This document shows, piece by piece, positions 53,696 to 62,986 of a stretch of DNA of 64,000 nucleotides. Position numbers and translations under genes: made by a program. Origin of the DNA: Leptoclinus maculatus (lineage: Eukaryota; Chordata; Actinopteri; Perciformes; Stichaeidae); assembly GCA_032191485.1 (NCBI GenBank), contig JAVDOI010000018.1, positions 14,340,566-14,404,565 on the forward strand. The letters are read 5' to 3'. Each line of letters begins with the position of its first letter. Within the stretch, counting starts at the first letter, position 1. The notes under the pieces were generated by a model. That model worked only from the letters and a program-made list of their open reading frames with translations. It was not told where the DNA came from and searched no databases.

Positions 53696-56600
53696 AGTAT
53701 GATCTCCTCCATAGTGAACAGTTCCTACTATGCCAACGTCTCCACTGCTAAATGCCAGGAGTTTGGTCGTTGGTACAAGAAGTATAAGAAAATCAAAGGT
53801 GAGCTTTCTCTCAGTGCTCTTACAGTTGAGATGAGATATGATGGGAGGGAAGAGGATGGAGCGGCAGTTGCATTATAAAGTTAGGAAAAATAAATAAGAG
53901 AGTTTTTTGGTGGGTGTTTTTATAAGTAATTTGTTTTTTACAATTTAAAGTTGTTACAGAAACAATGATCTGACACTTGAGGTGTCACAGAGTTCACATT
54001 AAACTCACATTAAACGTGATATTTAGCTCCGTTCCCAGTAAACCAGCATGACATGATATGGTATCAACGGATTCATTGACATCTCAAGATTCAGACGATT
54101 CCACTTTAAAAGTAAAACCCGCATCGGCTTTCAAAATACGGTAATGCCACTCAGATAATCCACCATCACTTTCTAAGTAAATCAGGTTTTGGACAATTTT
54201 ACCTTTAAAAATAGTTCAAATTAAAAAGTCTGAGAAGACAAACATCACCTTTCTACAACTCGTAGCTACGGTTAAGATGACGTGCAACTTCTCAAAAACG
54301 TAGCTAAACTACCACAATCTGTGATTGGTCAACTTGTGTTTTCTCCTACAAGCTTCTGATGCCGGTGGAGATTGTTGATACATGAAGAAGTTGAACATCT
54401 CTCTCTCTCTCAGCGGAGGAATGAACATAAACACAGCGCATGGCAGCGGCCTCCTATTCAGTAAAATACGCTCTATATCATAACGTAAATAACAGAACGT
54501 AAACACATTTAGTTGTGGGTAATATAATTCATGCGCGGTGGCTTGATCACAGACGCTGCTGGGGTTCTTTTCAACGGGTGAAATCCAACACTGGATCATA
54601 AATCAAGACCAGTGCTGTAGGTTTATATGACTCCTCGCATGAAGTATAAATCCAGCTTCAGACATGCAACCTGTGGTGAAGGGTAGGAGTAAATATGGCT
54701 TTGTATAGGAGGTTGGGAACCACGGATCGATGTCTATCTGCAGCTGAGATATTCACCTTGAAGTCGTGCCCCCCTCTGGTTGACCACCACTGGACCTTCT
54801 TTTGGAAATAATATGTACGGTAGTCAACAGTCAGAGACACGTAACCTTTTGATCCTGTTTGAATTGTGCCATGAATTACACACATGATGTTTGTCAATTT
54901 AAAAGATTATTTTGCACGTCAACTGTTGACACTTAAGACTACGTATTTAAAAAGACTGCACATGTGACGTCTCTCTTTGAAGCTACGATGTCGGTGTGTT
55001 TCGTACCCGGGATGTTCTCACACCAACAAATGTATTTCTTTTGAATGTGGAGTTTTATAAAAGTTGTGCTTTAAATGTCTTTTTATGGAGCTTGAGGTGA
55101 GCTTGTTGGTCGTGTATGTAGATCAGCAACATCAGGACCTTCCCTCTCTGACTGATTTCCTACGTGTGTTTTCGTTGAGCAGTAGATTACCTGGAGAAGA
55201 TGTGGTCCGGACGAGACGCTGCTGACATCAAAAGTAAGTCGGCACATCTTTCTGACGCCGTGCTCGTGTAACCGTGTTTGTTTGACCGCGCTCACCGTCC
55301 CCGTCTCCTCTGCAGTTGAGAGAGACAACATGGCGGACTTCTGCGTGCTGGGCCAGAGACCTCCTCCTCACCTGGCCGGCCTGTCCCAGCTCAGTCACCT
55401 GGGAGCCGGGAGCCCCCACCTCAAGGCGGGGTCCGGGGATCTGCAGGCGCCCTCCCAGCAGCCTCAGCAGCCTCCTCCACCCCAGCAACAGCCCTCGCCC
55501 CACGGCCCCCACCACCACAGCCCTCCTCTCCGCACGGGCCAGGCGCCTCATCCGCCGCACCCGCCCGGCGCCCTGCAGCCCCTGCTGGGGCCAGGTGGGC
55601 TGCTCTCCCCTCAGCTCTCCCCGCAGCTGGTGCGCCAACAGCTCGCCATGGCCCACCTCATCAACCAGCAGCTAGCCGTTAGCCGCCTACTGGCCCATCA
55701 GCACCCCCAGGCCATCAACCAGCAGTTCCTCAACCACCCGCCCATCCCTCGGTGTTTGTCCAAAGCCGGCGGCGATCATCCCGGGAGCAACCCGTCGGCC
55801 GCCGAGGTCTCCTGTGAAATCTACCAGCAGGTCAGAGACGAGCTGAAGAGAGCTAGTGTCTCCCAGGCCGTGTTCGCCCGTGTGGCTTTCAACCGCACAC
55901 AGGTAGGAAAACAGGACAGACTGTTGTCAAGAAAGGTTAGGAGACAGTCTGCAAAGTGTAAATGATCAGAGAGAGAGGAGAGGCAAGGATGAGAGAGGGT
56001 AGCTTCAGATGACATTAGAAAGGATTCAGATCATCTGAATATTAATATTTATCATCAGACTAAACGGATCACAGCTCTCGTTCCCCAAAGCAGCTCAGGT
56101 TGAGGAGAGATAGTTGCCGTATTTGATCGAAAATGAATAGAAGCCGAGGTCACCGATAGACTATAATTTGTCACCCACCTCGCGGTATTTTCAGTGGGAT
56201 TAAGCAGAAGCGAGGCAGGGTCATTGAGTCTCCCCCCCCCCCCCCCCGCCCTCACAGCAGCACAAACACCTGATGCGTTCAGGCTGTGCTAAACTGGTCA
56301 CCACACGCCCCATTAGATCAGTGTAATGGAGGCGGATCATAGACCTGTTGGTGTAGAGGCCAGGTGTGTTTTTGCATGTGTGTGTGTGTGTATACGTGTT
56401 TGTGTGAGCATCCAACCCATGTGCTAATACTGTTTATCGAAGGTTCATCATTCTCAGTTTTTACCAACTGCTAAAAAGTAGAAAGGACATTTACCTTTAC
56501 TTACCTAACATATTTTATTTAGCTTTGTACTTCTGTTCTATAATTCAGAGGGAAATAATGAACTTTTTATTGCTATTTGATAATCTTTGCTTACAAGACA

Positions 56601-59600
56601 TATAAAGCTTATGAAATATGTTTTGTTATGAATTATAACGACCCAACAGTTTGTACAAGAAGAGCTGAAATGATGTGTTAATCGATAAGTCGTAGTAGTA
56701 ATGAACTATTTTGATGATCATTCATGCAGAAATGTCCTTGTTCCAGCTTCTTTGATGTCAGGATTTCCTGCTTTTCCTTTAAATGATTGTAATGATTTTG
56801 AATGTATTTTGTCATCATGTTGAAGTTTGGACTGTTTGGTTGCACAAAACAAACATTGTGAAGGTGTCACTTTGGGTATTTGTGACGGCACATATCACAA
56901 TTTGTCAGAATTTTTACAAACCAATCGATCGATTGATGGAGAAAGTAATCAGCAGATTAATTAATGGTTCAAAATGAGCTCCACCTCGTTAAACTACAAC
57001 AGTAAAAACCTGCTTTTACATTAATGCAATGTAATAATAATGACAGTAACAGTCACAGGGAACATTCTTCTGCATCTAGTACTTTTACTTTACCTGTTTT
57101 TTACTTAAATACTTTACATACATTATCTTGATTATACTTGAAAAGAGGAAATATATTTCCTCAGTCAAATACCCATTCATCCCACATTGAGAAGACAACA
57201 CGGTTTAAGTTCGTTTGTAAATCATGAATGGAGGTTTTAGTGGTTATGAAGACTTCAGTTCAGAGTGTAAGTGTGTGTCTGTGTGTGTCTTCACTGTGCA
57301 GGGTTTGCTGTCAGAGATCCTGCGGAAGGAGGAGGACCCTCGCACGGCCTCGCAGTCTCTGCTGGTGAATCTGAAGGCGATGCAGAACTTCCTCAACCTG
57401 GCCGAGAGCGAGAGAGACCGGATCTACCAGGAGGAGAGGGAGCGCACCATGAACCCTACAGTCGGCCTTCCCGCCTCCAACTCCTCCAGCCCCTGCACTC
57501 CACGCCTCCCACAGGTTGGTGTTCCATAAAGGTCAGGGGTTGGGGTCAGGATACTTTGAAATGTAGTCGGCAGATGAAAACAAATGACCTGGCAATATTT
57601 AAAAACTAGTAATTCACATTTTTTGGGTTGTCTGTCAGTCCGGTCTATTCTCATGAACGTGATGCTTCAGGAAGCGTACACGTGCACACGAGGTTACTGT
57701 TACTGTGATCTTTGGTCATAACTCAAGGATTCATATGCTAATTATGACAAAAGTGATGACATTTTGGACAGACGTGGAGGTGAACTGCAACATGACGGAA
57801 AGCAAAGCAGTAATTCTAGTTGTAAATAGGAACATAATCCATTGGATTACAAAAAAAAGAACCAAATCTGAATACTTTTGGATTACTTAAAAATCTAAAT
57901 ATTGCGTCTTATACTAAAAAAAATGGCGTCAGCCGCAAAATTTCTCAACAAATATTTTCTCTTTAAACATCTCAAAACATTTTCAATGCAATGCATTTGT
58001 CATATTAAGCATTTACACTTGGTCAAATCAACAAATTACAAAAAAAAACAGTTCTGGCTCACGCTACAAATGTACTGTGTGTTCTACAACACGATGTTTC
58101 TTTTCTCTTAAGTGTTTCTTGCTCCTGTTTTCTCATGAAATGTAGGACTTTTGCTTTTGTCCCGCAAAAAAAATGTTCATCTTCCATTTTCAATGTCAAT
58201 AAAAAGGAATAAAAACTCCAAAACATAAATCATGATGAAAAAAACAAACGGAGAAGTCCCCTTTAACAAAACTGACAACCTGAGAGGAGTAACTTTGATA
58301 TACAGTAGAACATATTCGGCAGTAATCCTTGACAAAGTAATTGTAATTTGATTTTATTCTAATGTAATCGGAGTTGATTATAGTCGCTTATTTTTTGTAA
58401 TCTGATTAATTGTCCGTTATGACTGCATGTAGTCGGTGGTGCCGTCAGTGTGTTGTTGAGCTTTGAATGATGATGCATGTGTGTAATCATTGTAATCCGA
58501 TTGTAACGCTTGTGTGTGTGTGTGTGTGTGTGTGCATAGAAAGTGTGGGAGAGAGGCATGGATGACCAGATAACCCCCGATACCTGGGCCTCCATCTGGA
58601 AGAACAAGACTAAGATCTCCAACTCGGTGAGTAATCTACGATCTTTAACTTTCCCCTCACAAAGCAGACTGCAGCGCGTCACGCACCGCATCCTAAACCC
58701 TCCAACAACTTCCATTTATAATGAAAAAGCAGCTTCAAAGCCATCATAGGAGCATATTGTAAACATAAAGGACATTATGGAGTATTTGGACGTTTCTCTG
58801 CATGTGCACATAACAATTCAGTGATAAGACGTTCCCTCTGATGTCAGGGGCAGATGCCCATTCATGGCTGTGGGTGAATTTTGTGCGCTATTCTTATTAT
58901 GTCTATGTAAAATAATCTCAGCATCGTTTACACTGAGGGAATGTGAGCTGGCTGGTCTGTACATGTCCCGACTTCAAACGCTGTGTATACAAGCTCTCCG
59001 AGAGCCAATACATGTTCGTTCAAACAGAAACAACAAAGAAAGACAAAAGAGGAGGACTTAATGACTTTGATCTGTAAACACAATTCATGTGGAGACGTGC
59101 GCTGCAGATGTGCAGCCGATGCTCGCACAGGGAAACACGGCACGTCTGTTCTGGGAGCAGCTCGGCCCGATCGTCAGCTGATAACCTTTCCTCGTATGTT
59201 TACATGTGATTTGCTTTTGTGGGTAAACGCTTAGTAGTTTTACAATGTACACGAGTCTTTATGATATTTCCCGCCATCCGAACTTATCTGATCTCCTTGT
59301 TAACGTCAACCATTCAAAGTCTCTTTTATTTTTTTTTTATCCCATAATGTGTATCGCATCATCACTTGGCTCCTCTCTTTTCCAGCCAAAGCCACCATGC
59401 CCGGCCCCCGACCTCTCGCTGAAGCTGGAGTCGCTGCTCAACATCACGTCGGGCATCTACGACGAAATTCAGCAGGAGATGAAGAGAGCCAAAGTGTCTC
59501 AAGCTCTGTTCGCTAAGGTGGCCGCCAACAAGAGCCAGGTGAGGGGGGGGGGGGGGGGGGGGAGGAAGCCACGAAGGTTTGCTCTTAGGAATGACGAAGT

Positions 59601-62018
59601 GAGACAAGTGAGATAGTCGCTGCTCCGTTAAATATCGATATCAAAACAGCTTTGAAAAAGCTCATGAAAACCACAAAACTTCAGCGTTCAGAGCCAAAAC
59701 ACACTTCTGCAGAGACCAGAGCTGGAGCGCTGCCACGCTGTACACTGTCAGTCATCAGCTGTATCAGCCGCCACTCGGCTCGTGATCAACAGCTCAGAGC
59801 TCTGATAACATGATGTACTGCAGTGCTGGAGCTATTTTAATGACTTTTTTTCTTAATTTCTCTAGAAACTGTACTTCATGTTCTTGTTGTTGATTTGTTT
59901 ATGAGAGGACTTTTCTAAATTTCTCATTTCCCTGCCGAGCAAATCATTTTTTTTATTTAGTTAGCTCCATAATATCCATTTACAGCCCCCTCCATACCAG
60001 AGAGGATTGTTAATTGATTGATTGGTTAATTTATGATTCTATTTTTTATAAATTTAACAGAAAAACTTGATTAATTAATTAGTAATTAAGATGCAACGGT
60101 ACAATAATATAATATAACAACCTAAATTAATTTCATAAACACAATACAAGTAAAGAAACAAATAATCAAATGCATGCTAATAATGCTAATTGGCATTATC
60201 GTTGACTCCTTACAACATGTATTAATCTTATAGCAATATATTGCTATTTTATATCTAAATATCTGGAATTATAATGAAAATATCTTCATATTTGACGCTC
60301 TATGTAGTTCTCTGGTTTTAAGTCTTAACTTCTCTATAACATCTGCATTCAACAATGCAGATGTGGACCCCTAGAAACTGTCAATATATTAGCAAAGGCA
60401 CCATGCAGCTCCTCTCCTCTGCTGCTTGCAGACGTATAAACAAGGATTCAAACACTTAATATTTCCTGAAGCACATGCCAATCCCACACGCTCTCTAAAC
60501 TTGCGTGTTGTTTACTCTCTTCAGGCCAAAGGAGAGGTTGGATGTGACGGGAAACAAGGACTCAATTAGAGAAAAAACATGTGGAAATACAAAAAAACGC
60601 TTGCATCTTAACTATATTTATATATAAAGAGAGCTAAATACCTTCATTTATGGATAGGGTCCAGGTGTAAGCGTGAGAAAGGTCATGTGTAGAGACGTAT
60701 ACAGTACATGCATGCTGGTTTGTGTGCAGTCGGCGAGGTCCCCCAGGTTGGCGGGTCTGGGGGTGGCTGAGGGTCACGGCTCAGTGCACCCATCTGCTGC
60801 AGCTGGCCACAAGGACAGAGAGGGAGGAAGAGAGAGATGATCAGGCTATTAGCGGTGCATGCTGCCCGAGGTGGCTGGTTGAACACAACAGCTGGTGTCA
60901 CAAACCGAACCAGTCTAGCAGATATAATTGAATCTTCTCCATCTCTCCCCCCCATCTCTCCCCTCCTACACTTACCTCGCACACTATGCACATTTCTAAC
61001 GTCTTCCAACTCTTTTGCTACATTTGATCCCCCTACATGCTTCACAGTTTGTCTGTTCCTTCCTGTACTTTATATTTTGACTTCTCCTTTCTCTCATGGT
61101 GTCAATGCTAGTAGGTGAGAGGTGTTGATTGTTGTGCTCCACAGCTGGAGAACGCCAATAAAATGGCTCATAGAACAGGAAATACAAGGATGGTCCACTG
61201 TGATGTTTTTTCAGGGGGAGCAGAACCCCCTTCTGTTTCAAAATCTGACTAGTCTGACAAGTACACTTAGAGTTAGACAAGAAGATTGATACTATTCTCA
61301 TAACTTTATGGTCAAATTAAAGCTACAGCCAGCAGCATGTTAGCTTAGCATAAAGACTGGAAACGAGGAAACTCTCAGTGAATCACAGGCAGCAACCTCA
61401 GAAGTGTCAAAACCTGCATTCTCTCTAGTGACCACCAGGGGGCGACTCCTCTGGTTGTATAGAAGTCTATGAGAAAATGACTCTACTTCTCTCTTGATTT
61501 ATTACCTCAGTAAACATTGTAAACATGAGTTTATGGTCTCAATCTCTAGTTTCAAGTCTTCTTCAATACAGCATGATGTTCATTTAGTAAATTATGGTCC
61601 ATTTAGAGTCAAACAGGCCATAAAGCAGGGTATGCTTTAGGGCGGGACTACCTTGTGATTGACAGGACGCTGCCAGAGCGTCGTCTATACCACAGCGCCA
61701 CTCCTCCGCAGTCCAAATATGGTCACTTCTGTTCACTGGTTGCAAAAAAAACAAGATGTCGACGGTCAAAATGTCGAACTTGAGGCTTCAAAACTCTGTT
61801 TAACCCCCGCCTTCTTTCTCCAGGGCTGGCTGTGCGAGCTGCTCCGGTGGAAGGAGAACCCCAGCCCGGAGAACCGCACCCTGTGGGAGAACCTGTGCAC
61901 CATCCGGAGGTTTCTGGCGCTGCCGCAGAACGACAGAGACCTGGCGTACGAGGAGGAGTCCAGACACCATCACTCAGAGAGGATGCACACCGTCCTCCAC
62001 CTGCCCCAGGACGCACAG
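39280..62018 (+). CDS. satb2: Special AT-rich sequence-binding protein 2, N-terminal two-thirds
   Basis: Conserved coding exons: 39280-39451, 43376-43561, 51811-51937, 52999-53122, 53696-53798, 55316-55902, 57302-57514, 59386-59538 and 61824-62018. They total 1860 nt, or exactly 620 codons, all in phase. Two extra in-frame candidates (55183-55233, 58540-58626) would raise this to 666. Order of domains: short Ser/Pro-rich N-terminus; ubiquitin-like oligomerisation domain (LMIPVFCVVEQLDG onwards); CUT-like domain (through RWYKKYKKIK); Q/P/H-rich linker; CUT1 (EIYQQVRDELKRASVSQ, then GLLSEILRKEEDPRTASQS); CUT2 (YDEIQQEMKRAKVSQALF, then GWLCELLRWKENPSPENR). The homeodomain and C-terminus lie right of the window. 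The protein is a nuclear matrix-attachment DNA-binding factor that organises chromatin. VLGQR after the CUT-like domain and RHHHSERM after CUT2 favour satb2 over satb1. Confidence 0.96.
40002..40071. repeat. (GT)n microsatellite in satb2 intron
   Basis: About 35 GT units. Related CA runs lie at 40696-40757 and 40842-40864, with a GT run at 41311-41348. Confidence 0.95.
41370..41480. promoter_or_regulatory. Candidate conserved noncoding element in satb2 intron
   Basis: TGTATTATTAGTGCTGGGAC, TGCCTAATGCTCTCACTCC and TTTTAATTAATTAGTTGACA lie in a short single-copy block with dense homeodomain cores. Inference only. Confidence 0.25.
43376..43561 (+). CDS. satb2: satb2 exon encoding start of ubiquitin-like domain
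   Basis: Between TTTCTGCAG and a GTCAGT donor. Encodes (G)LMIPVFCVVEQLDGG through EEHAEFVLVRKDILFSQLVE and LALGYSHSSAAQAH. Phase 1 at both ends. Confidence 0.95.
43562..47140 (+). other. satb2 intron, first part, with fish repeats
   Basis: A single GCTAAGCTAAGCTAGC repeat copy lies at 43888-43935, and a dispersed-repeat-like block at 46230-46440 (ACCTGTGATGTCACAGTGC). A GATAAGATAAG string is at 45675. GT or CA runs lie at 44948-44976, 45242-45278, 45356-45376 and 46930-46954. No exon seen. Confidence 0.5.
47155..47370. promoter_or_regulatory. Candidate conserved noncoding element in satb2 intron
   Basis: A single-copy-looking block with TTCTTTAATTAGCTTAGCCC, CAGTAATTAACTGGGAGATA and TTGTTTATTTCGATTATAAG. 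The dense homeodomain and forkhead-like cores suggest an enhancer. Not tested. Confidence 0.3.
47640..49215 (-). mobile_element. Unidentified element with 190-codon open frame (47675-48247)
   Basis: The minus strand is open for 190 codons from an ATG at 48247 to 47675. The frame contains a Trp/Lys-rich part (SGWIKALNWINQSAKR), a Cys-rich part (GCRQMCKNVCCRG) and a late CQKC. I recognise no domain. The following block on the plus strand (48500-49160) contains text that I associate with dispersed fish elements (AAAACATACCAAGGAGCTGC, TTTCCCCGAGTC, GTGTTCCCTTTCGGG). The whole could be a decayed retroelement. Boundaries and class are unknown, and no reverse transcriptase or integrase motif is seen. 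Confidence 0.3.
49430..49530. repeat. GT minisatellite with GGGCATG units
   Basis: A unit of roughly 18-20 bases (TGTGTGTGTGTGGGCATG) is repeated about five times, with GCA/GCG variants on the right. Confidence 0.9.
50027..50098. repeat. (GT)n microsatellite in satb2 intron
   Basis: About 36 uninterrupted GT units. A further CA run lies at 50271-50290, and a (GA)n run at 50918-50953. Confidence 0.95.
50220..50515. repeat. CACATGTGAAA-type repeat plus LINE/SINE-like tail
   Basis: TTTCACATGTGAAA at about 50224 and CACATGTGTACGTACG at about 50352 echo the block at 20.9-21.1 kb. Downstream, TAAAGCACTTTGTAAACGGC with GTGCTGTATGAATAAAG (50457-50503) resembles the conserved 3' tail of fish L2/V-SINE-type retroposons. 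Confidence 0.45.
50516..51810 (+). other. satb2 intron, last part
   Basis: No exon seen. A C run lies at 50654-50667 and GA-rich sequence at 50780-50955. The final 30 bases are pyrimidine-rich and lead into the acceptor at 51809-51810. Confidence 0.55.
51811..51937 (+). CDS. satb2: satb2 exon, ubiquitin-like domain
   Basis: After CTCTGTCCAG. Encodes (G)IIKVGRWNPLPVHFLTDAP, then EATVADMLMEVYHMVTLRIQ. The donor AG|GTCCGA is weak, but phase 2 joins correctly to the next exon. Confidence 0.93.
52603..52825. mobile_element. MITE-like element with ~45-bp inverted arms
   Basis: Left arm 52604-52651 (TTTAGCTTAGCTTAGCATAA, AGACTGCAAACAGG, CAGCTAGC) and right arm 52780-52824 (GCTAGCTGTTTCCCTCTG, TTTCCAGTCTTTATGC, TAAGCTAAGCT) are reverse complements with a few mismatches. 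The interior (about 130 bases) has no coding frame. Single arm-like copies lie at 43888-43935, 61340-61385 and 62485-62532. Confidence 0.65.
52999..53122 (+). CDS. satb2: satb2 exon, end of ubiquitin-like / start of CUT-like domain
   Basis: After TTTGTCTCGTAG. Encodes [40 protein letters not shown] and a final Q before GTAACG. Nearly identical to the mammalian SATB2 segment. Confidence 0.95.
53623..53693. repeat. (CT)n tract serving as polypyrimidine tract
   Basis: About 35 CT units end directly at the acceptor CAG of the next satb2 exon (53693-53695). Confidence 0.95.
53696..53798 (+). CDS. satb2: satb2 exon, CUT-like domain end
   Basis: Encodes SMISSIVNSSYYANVSTAKC, QEFGRWYKKYKKIK, ending in phase 1 before GTGAGC. 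The acceptor is provided by the CT microsatellite. Confidence 0.95.
53799..55182 (+). other. satb2 intron before the microexon
   Basis: No repeats longer than short CT runs (54400-54412) and no exon seen until 55183. Confidence 0.55.
55183..55233 (+). CDS. satb2: satb2 51-nt in-frame microexon (candidate cassette)
   Basis: Acceptor TTTTCGTTGAGCAG ends at 55182, and a consensus donor GTAAGT begins at 55234. Phase 1 at both ends matches its neighbours. Inclusion inserts VDYLEKMWSGRDAADIK and turns the following VERDN into IERDN. Skipping joins KKIK directly to VERDNMADFCVLGQR, which corresponds to the mammalian form as I know it. It lies 83 bases upstream of the next exon. No stop in frame. 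Transcript evidence is needed to confirm it. Confidence 0.7.
55316..55902 (+). CDS. satb2: satb2 large exon: linker and start of CUT1
   Basis: After CTCCTCTGCAG. It begins ERDNMADFCVLGQRPPPHLA and passes through a Q/P/H-rich low-complexity linker (about 55450-55590). Next come LLSPQLSPQLVRQQLAMAHL and VSRLLAHQHPQAINQQFLNH. It ends in the first half of CUT1 (VRDELKRASVSQAVFARVAF, NRTQ) before GTAGGA. The linker is longer and more repetitive than I recall for the mammalian protein. Confidence 0.95.
55903..57301 (+). other. satb2 intron
   Basis: Contains a 15-base C run at 56234-56248 and an AAGTAC-type repeat fragment near 57070-57170. No exon seen. Confidence 0.55.
57302..57514 (+). CDS. satb2: satb2 exon: second half of CUT1
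   Basis: After CTTCACTGTGCAG. Encodes GLLSEILRKEEDPRTASQSL, LVNLKAMQNFLNL, ERDRIYQEERERTMNP and a Ser/Pro-rich end (SSSPCTPRLPQ). Phase 0 at its end before GTTGGT. Confidence 0.95.
58510..58534. repeat. (TG)n repeat abutting a satb2 acceptor
   Basis: About 12 TG units run to within four bases of the acceptor AG (58538-58539). The rest of the intron (57515-58509) shows no exon. Confidence 0.95.
58540..58626 (+). CDS. satb2: satb2 87-nt in-frame exon between CUT1 and CUT2 (candidate cassette)
   Basis: Acceptor GTGTGTGCATAG, donor GTGAGT at 58627, phase 0 on both sides. It encodes 29 residues beginning KVWERGMDDQITPDTW and ending KTKISNS, with three tryptophans and no stop. The segment reads as genuine coding sequence but has no counterpart in the mammalian SATB2 linker as I know it. 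The acceptor has almost no pyrimidine tract, only a TG repeat, which predicts weak or regulated inclusion. The flanking exons join in frame without it. Confidence 0.65.
58627..59385 (+). other. satb2 intron
   Basis: No repeats of note and no exon seen. A T-rich stretch precedes the next acceptor (TCTCTTTTCCAG). Confidence 0.55.
59386..59538 (+). CDS. satb2: satb2 exon: linker and first half of CUT2
   Basis: Encodes PKPPCPAPDLSLKLESLLNI, TSGIYDEIQQEMKRAKVSQA and LFAKVAANKSQ, ending in phase 0 before GTGAGG. The CUT2 half-domain boundary (SQ|GWL) mirrors that of CUT1 (TQ|GLL), as expected from duplicated CUT exons. Confidence 0.95.
59543..59562. repeat. G20 run at a satb2 donor site
   Basis: Twenty consecutive G begin four bases after the donor GT (59539-59540). 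Confidence 0.95.
59563..61410 (+). other. satb2 intron before the last exon in the window, first part
   Basis: A/T-rich unique-looking sequence (59900-60350). A single GTTAGCTTAGCATAAAGACT repeat copy lies at about 61340. No exon seen. Confidence 0.5.
61420..61795. repeat. Dispersed percomorph repeat next to a satb2 exon
   Basis: CCACCAGGGGGCGACTCCTC, GTATAGAAGTCTATGAGAAA, AACATGAGTTTATGGTCTC, GTCAAACAGGCCATAAAGC and TTGTGATTGACAGG, in this order, form a dispersed repeat that I recognise as abundant in spiny-rayed fishes. It ends about 28 bases before the next satb2 exon. Confidence 0.7.
61824..62018 (+). CDS. satb2: satb2 exon: second half of CUT2
   Basis: After TTCTTTCTCCAG. Encodes GWLCELLRWKENPSPENRTL, WENLCTIRRFLALPQ, EEESRHHHSERM and LPQDAQ before GTAAGA. 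It is the last coding exon seen. The homeodomain exon does not appear before 64000. Confidence 0.96.
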
Positions 62019-62934
62019 GTAAGAACCACACATGTTTACAGCTAGTGTCCACGTGCACCTCATATCTCTGTGTCCAGATGTTTGTAACACCTGGCATCAA
62101 AAGGCACCTCCGGTTCACGCATTGAAAACAGATTTCCTGCACAAGTCACCTCATCTCACAATATTTACATCTGTTGAAATTGACTGTAAACACCTTTTCT
62201 TACTTCACCACCATGTACAAGTACACTGAAAACTTATTTTTACCAGATCTCCTTGGACCTTGTTTTCATTTTGGGTCGGTGTGCAAAAGCAAATTCTACA
62301 AAACCCAAAGTTATTTTCTCGGCTGGGAGCAGTCATTTCCTTGAGTCTCTGCTGGTATCCAACTGGTCCCAGTCAAGAAATAGTCCAACACATTACTCCC
62401 AGTGAGACCACAACTTGTGCTTTTTACACTTATTGTTTAGTGCTGATTAAAAACGAGATATGTTTATTAGTGGACACAGACAGGCTAGCTGTTTCCCTCT
62501 GTTTCCAGTCTTTGTGCTAAGCTAAGCTAACCATCTGTTGTTTGTAGCCTTTTATTGCCAAAATACAGTATGTTCAACAAGTCCTTTATAGTAAGACCGT
62601 TCTCCACCACCTACAAACATAAGCATACACACTACATGTACAGACTAAAAACTAGTATTAGCATCAAAATATACTCAAATTACAAAAAGGAGATGTACTC
62701 ATGATGCGTTCATATTCATCACTTAATTGCTGGAGCAGTAAAAAGTACAATATTTCCCTCTGACCTGTAGTGGAGTAGAAGTATGAAGTAGCAGAACATA
62801 AAGAGTTCAGTACTTGATTAAATGTACTTATTTACTTTCCACCACTGCCCATGATGGCAACGGATATTTTTGAACACACACTTTACAATCAGAAAAAATC
62901 CTCATTATATTCATTAGATGATGTACCGTTTGAT

Positions 62935-62986
<52 letters not shown>

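Noticed and set aside
55903..55965. Read-through of the satb2 large exon to a stop at 55963
   Set aside because: A proper donor at 55903 and the conserved CUT1 join to 57302 make this intronic, although a truncated isoform is conceivable.
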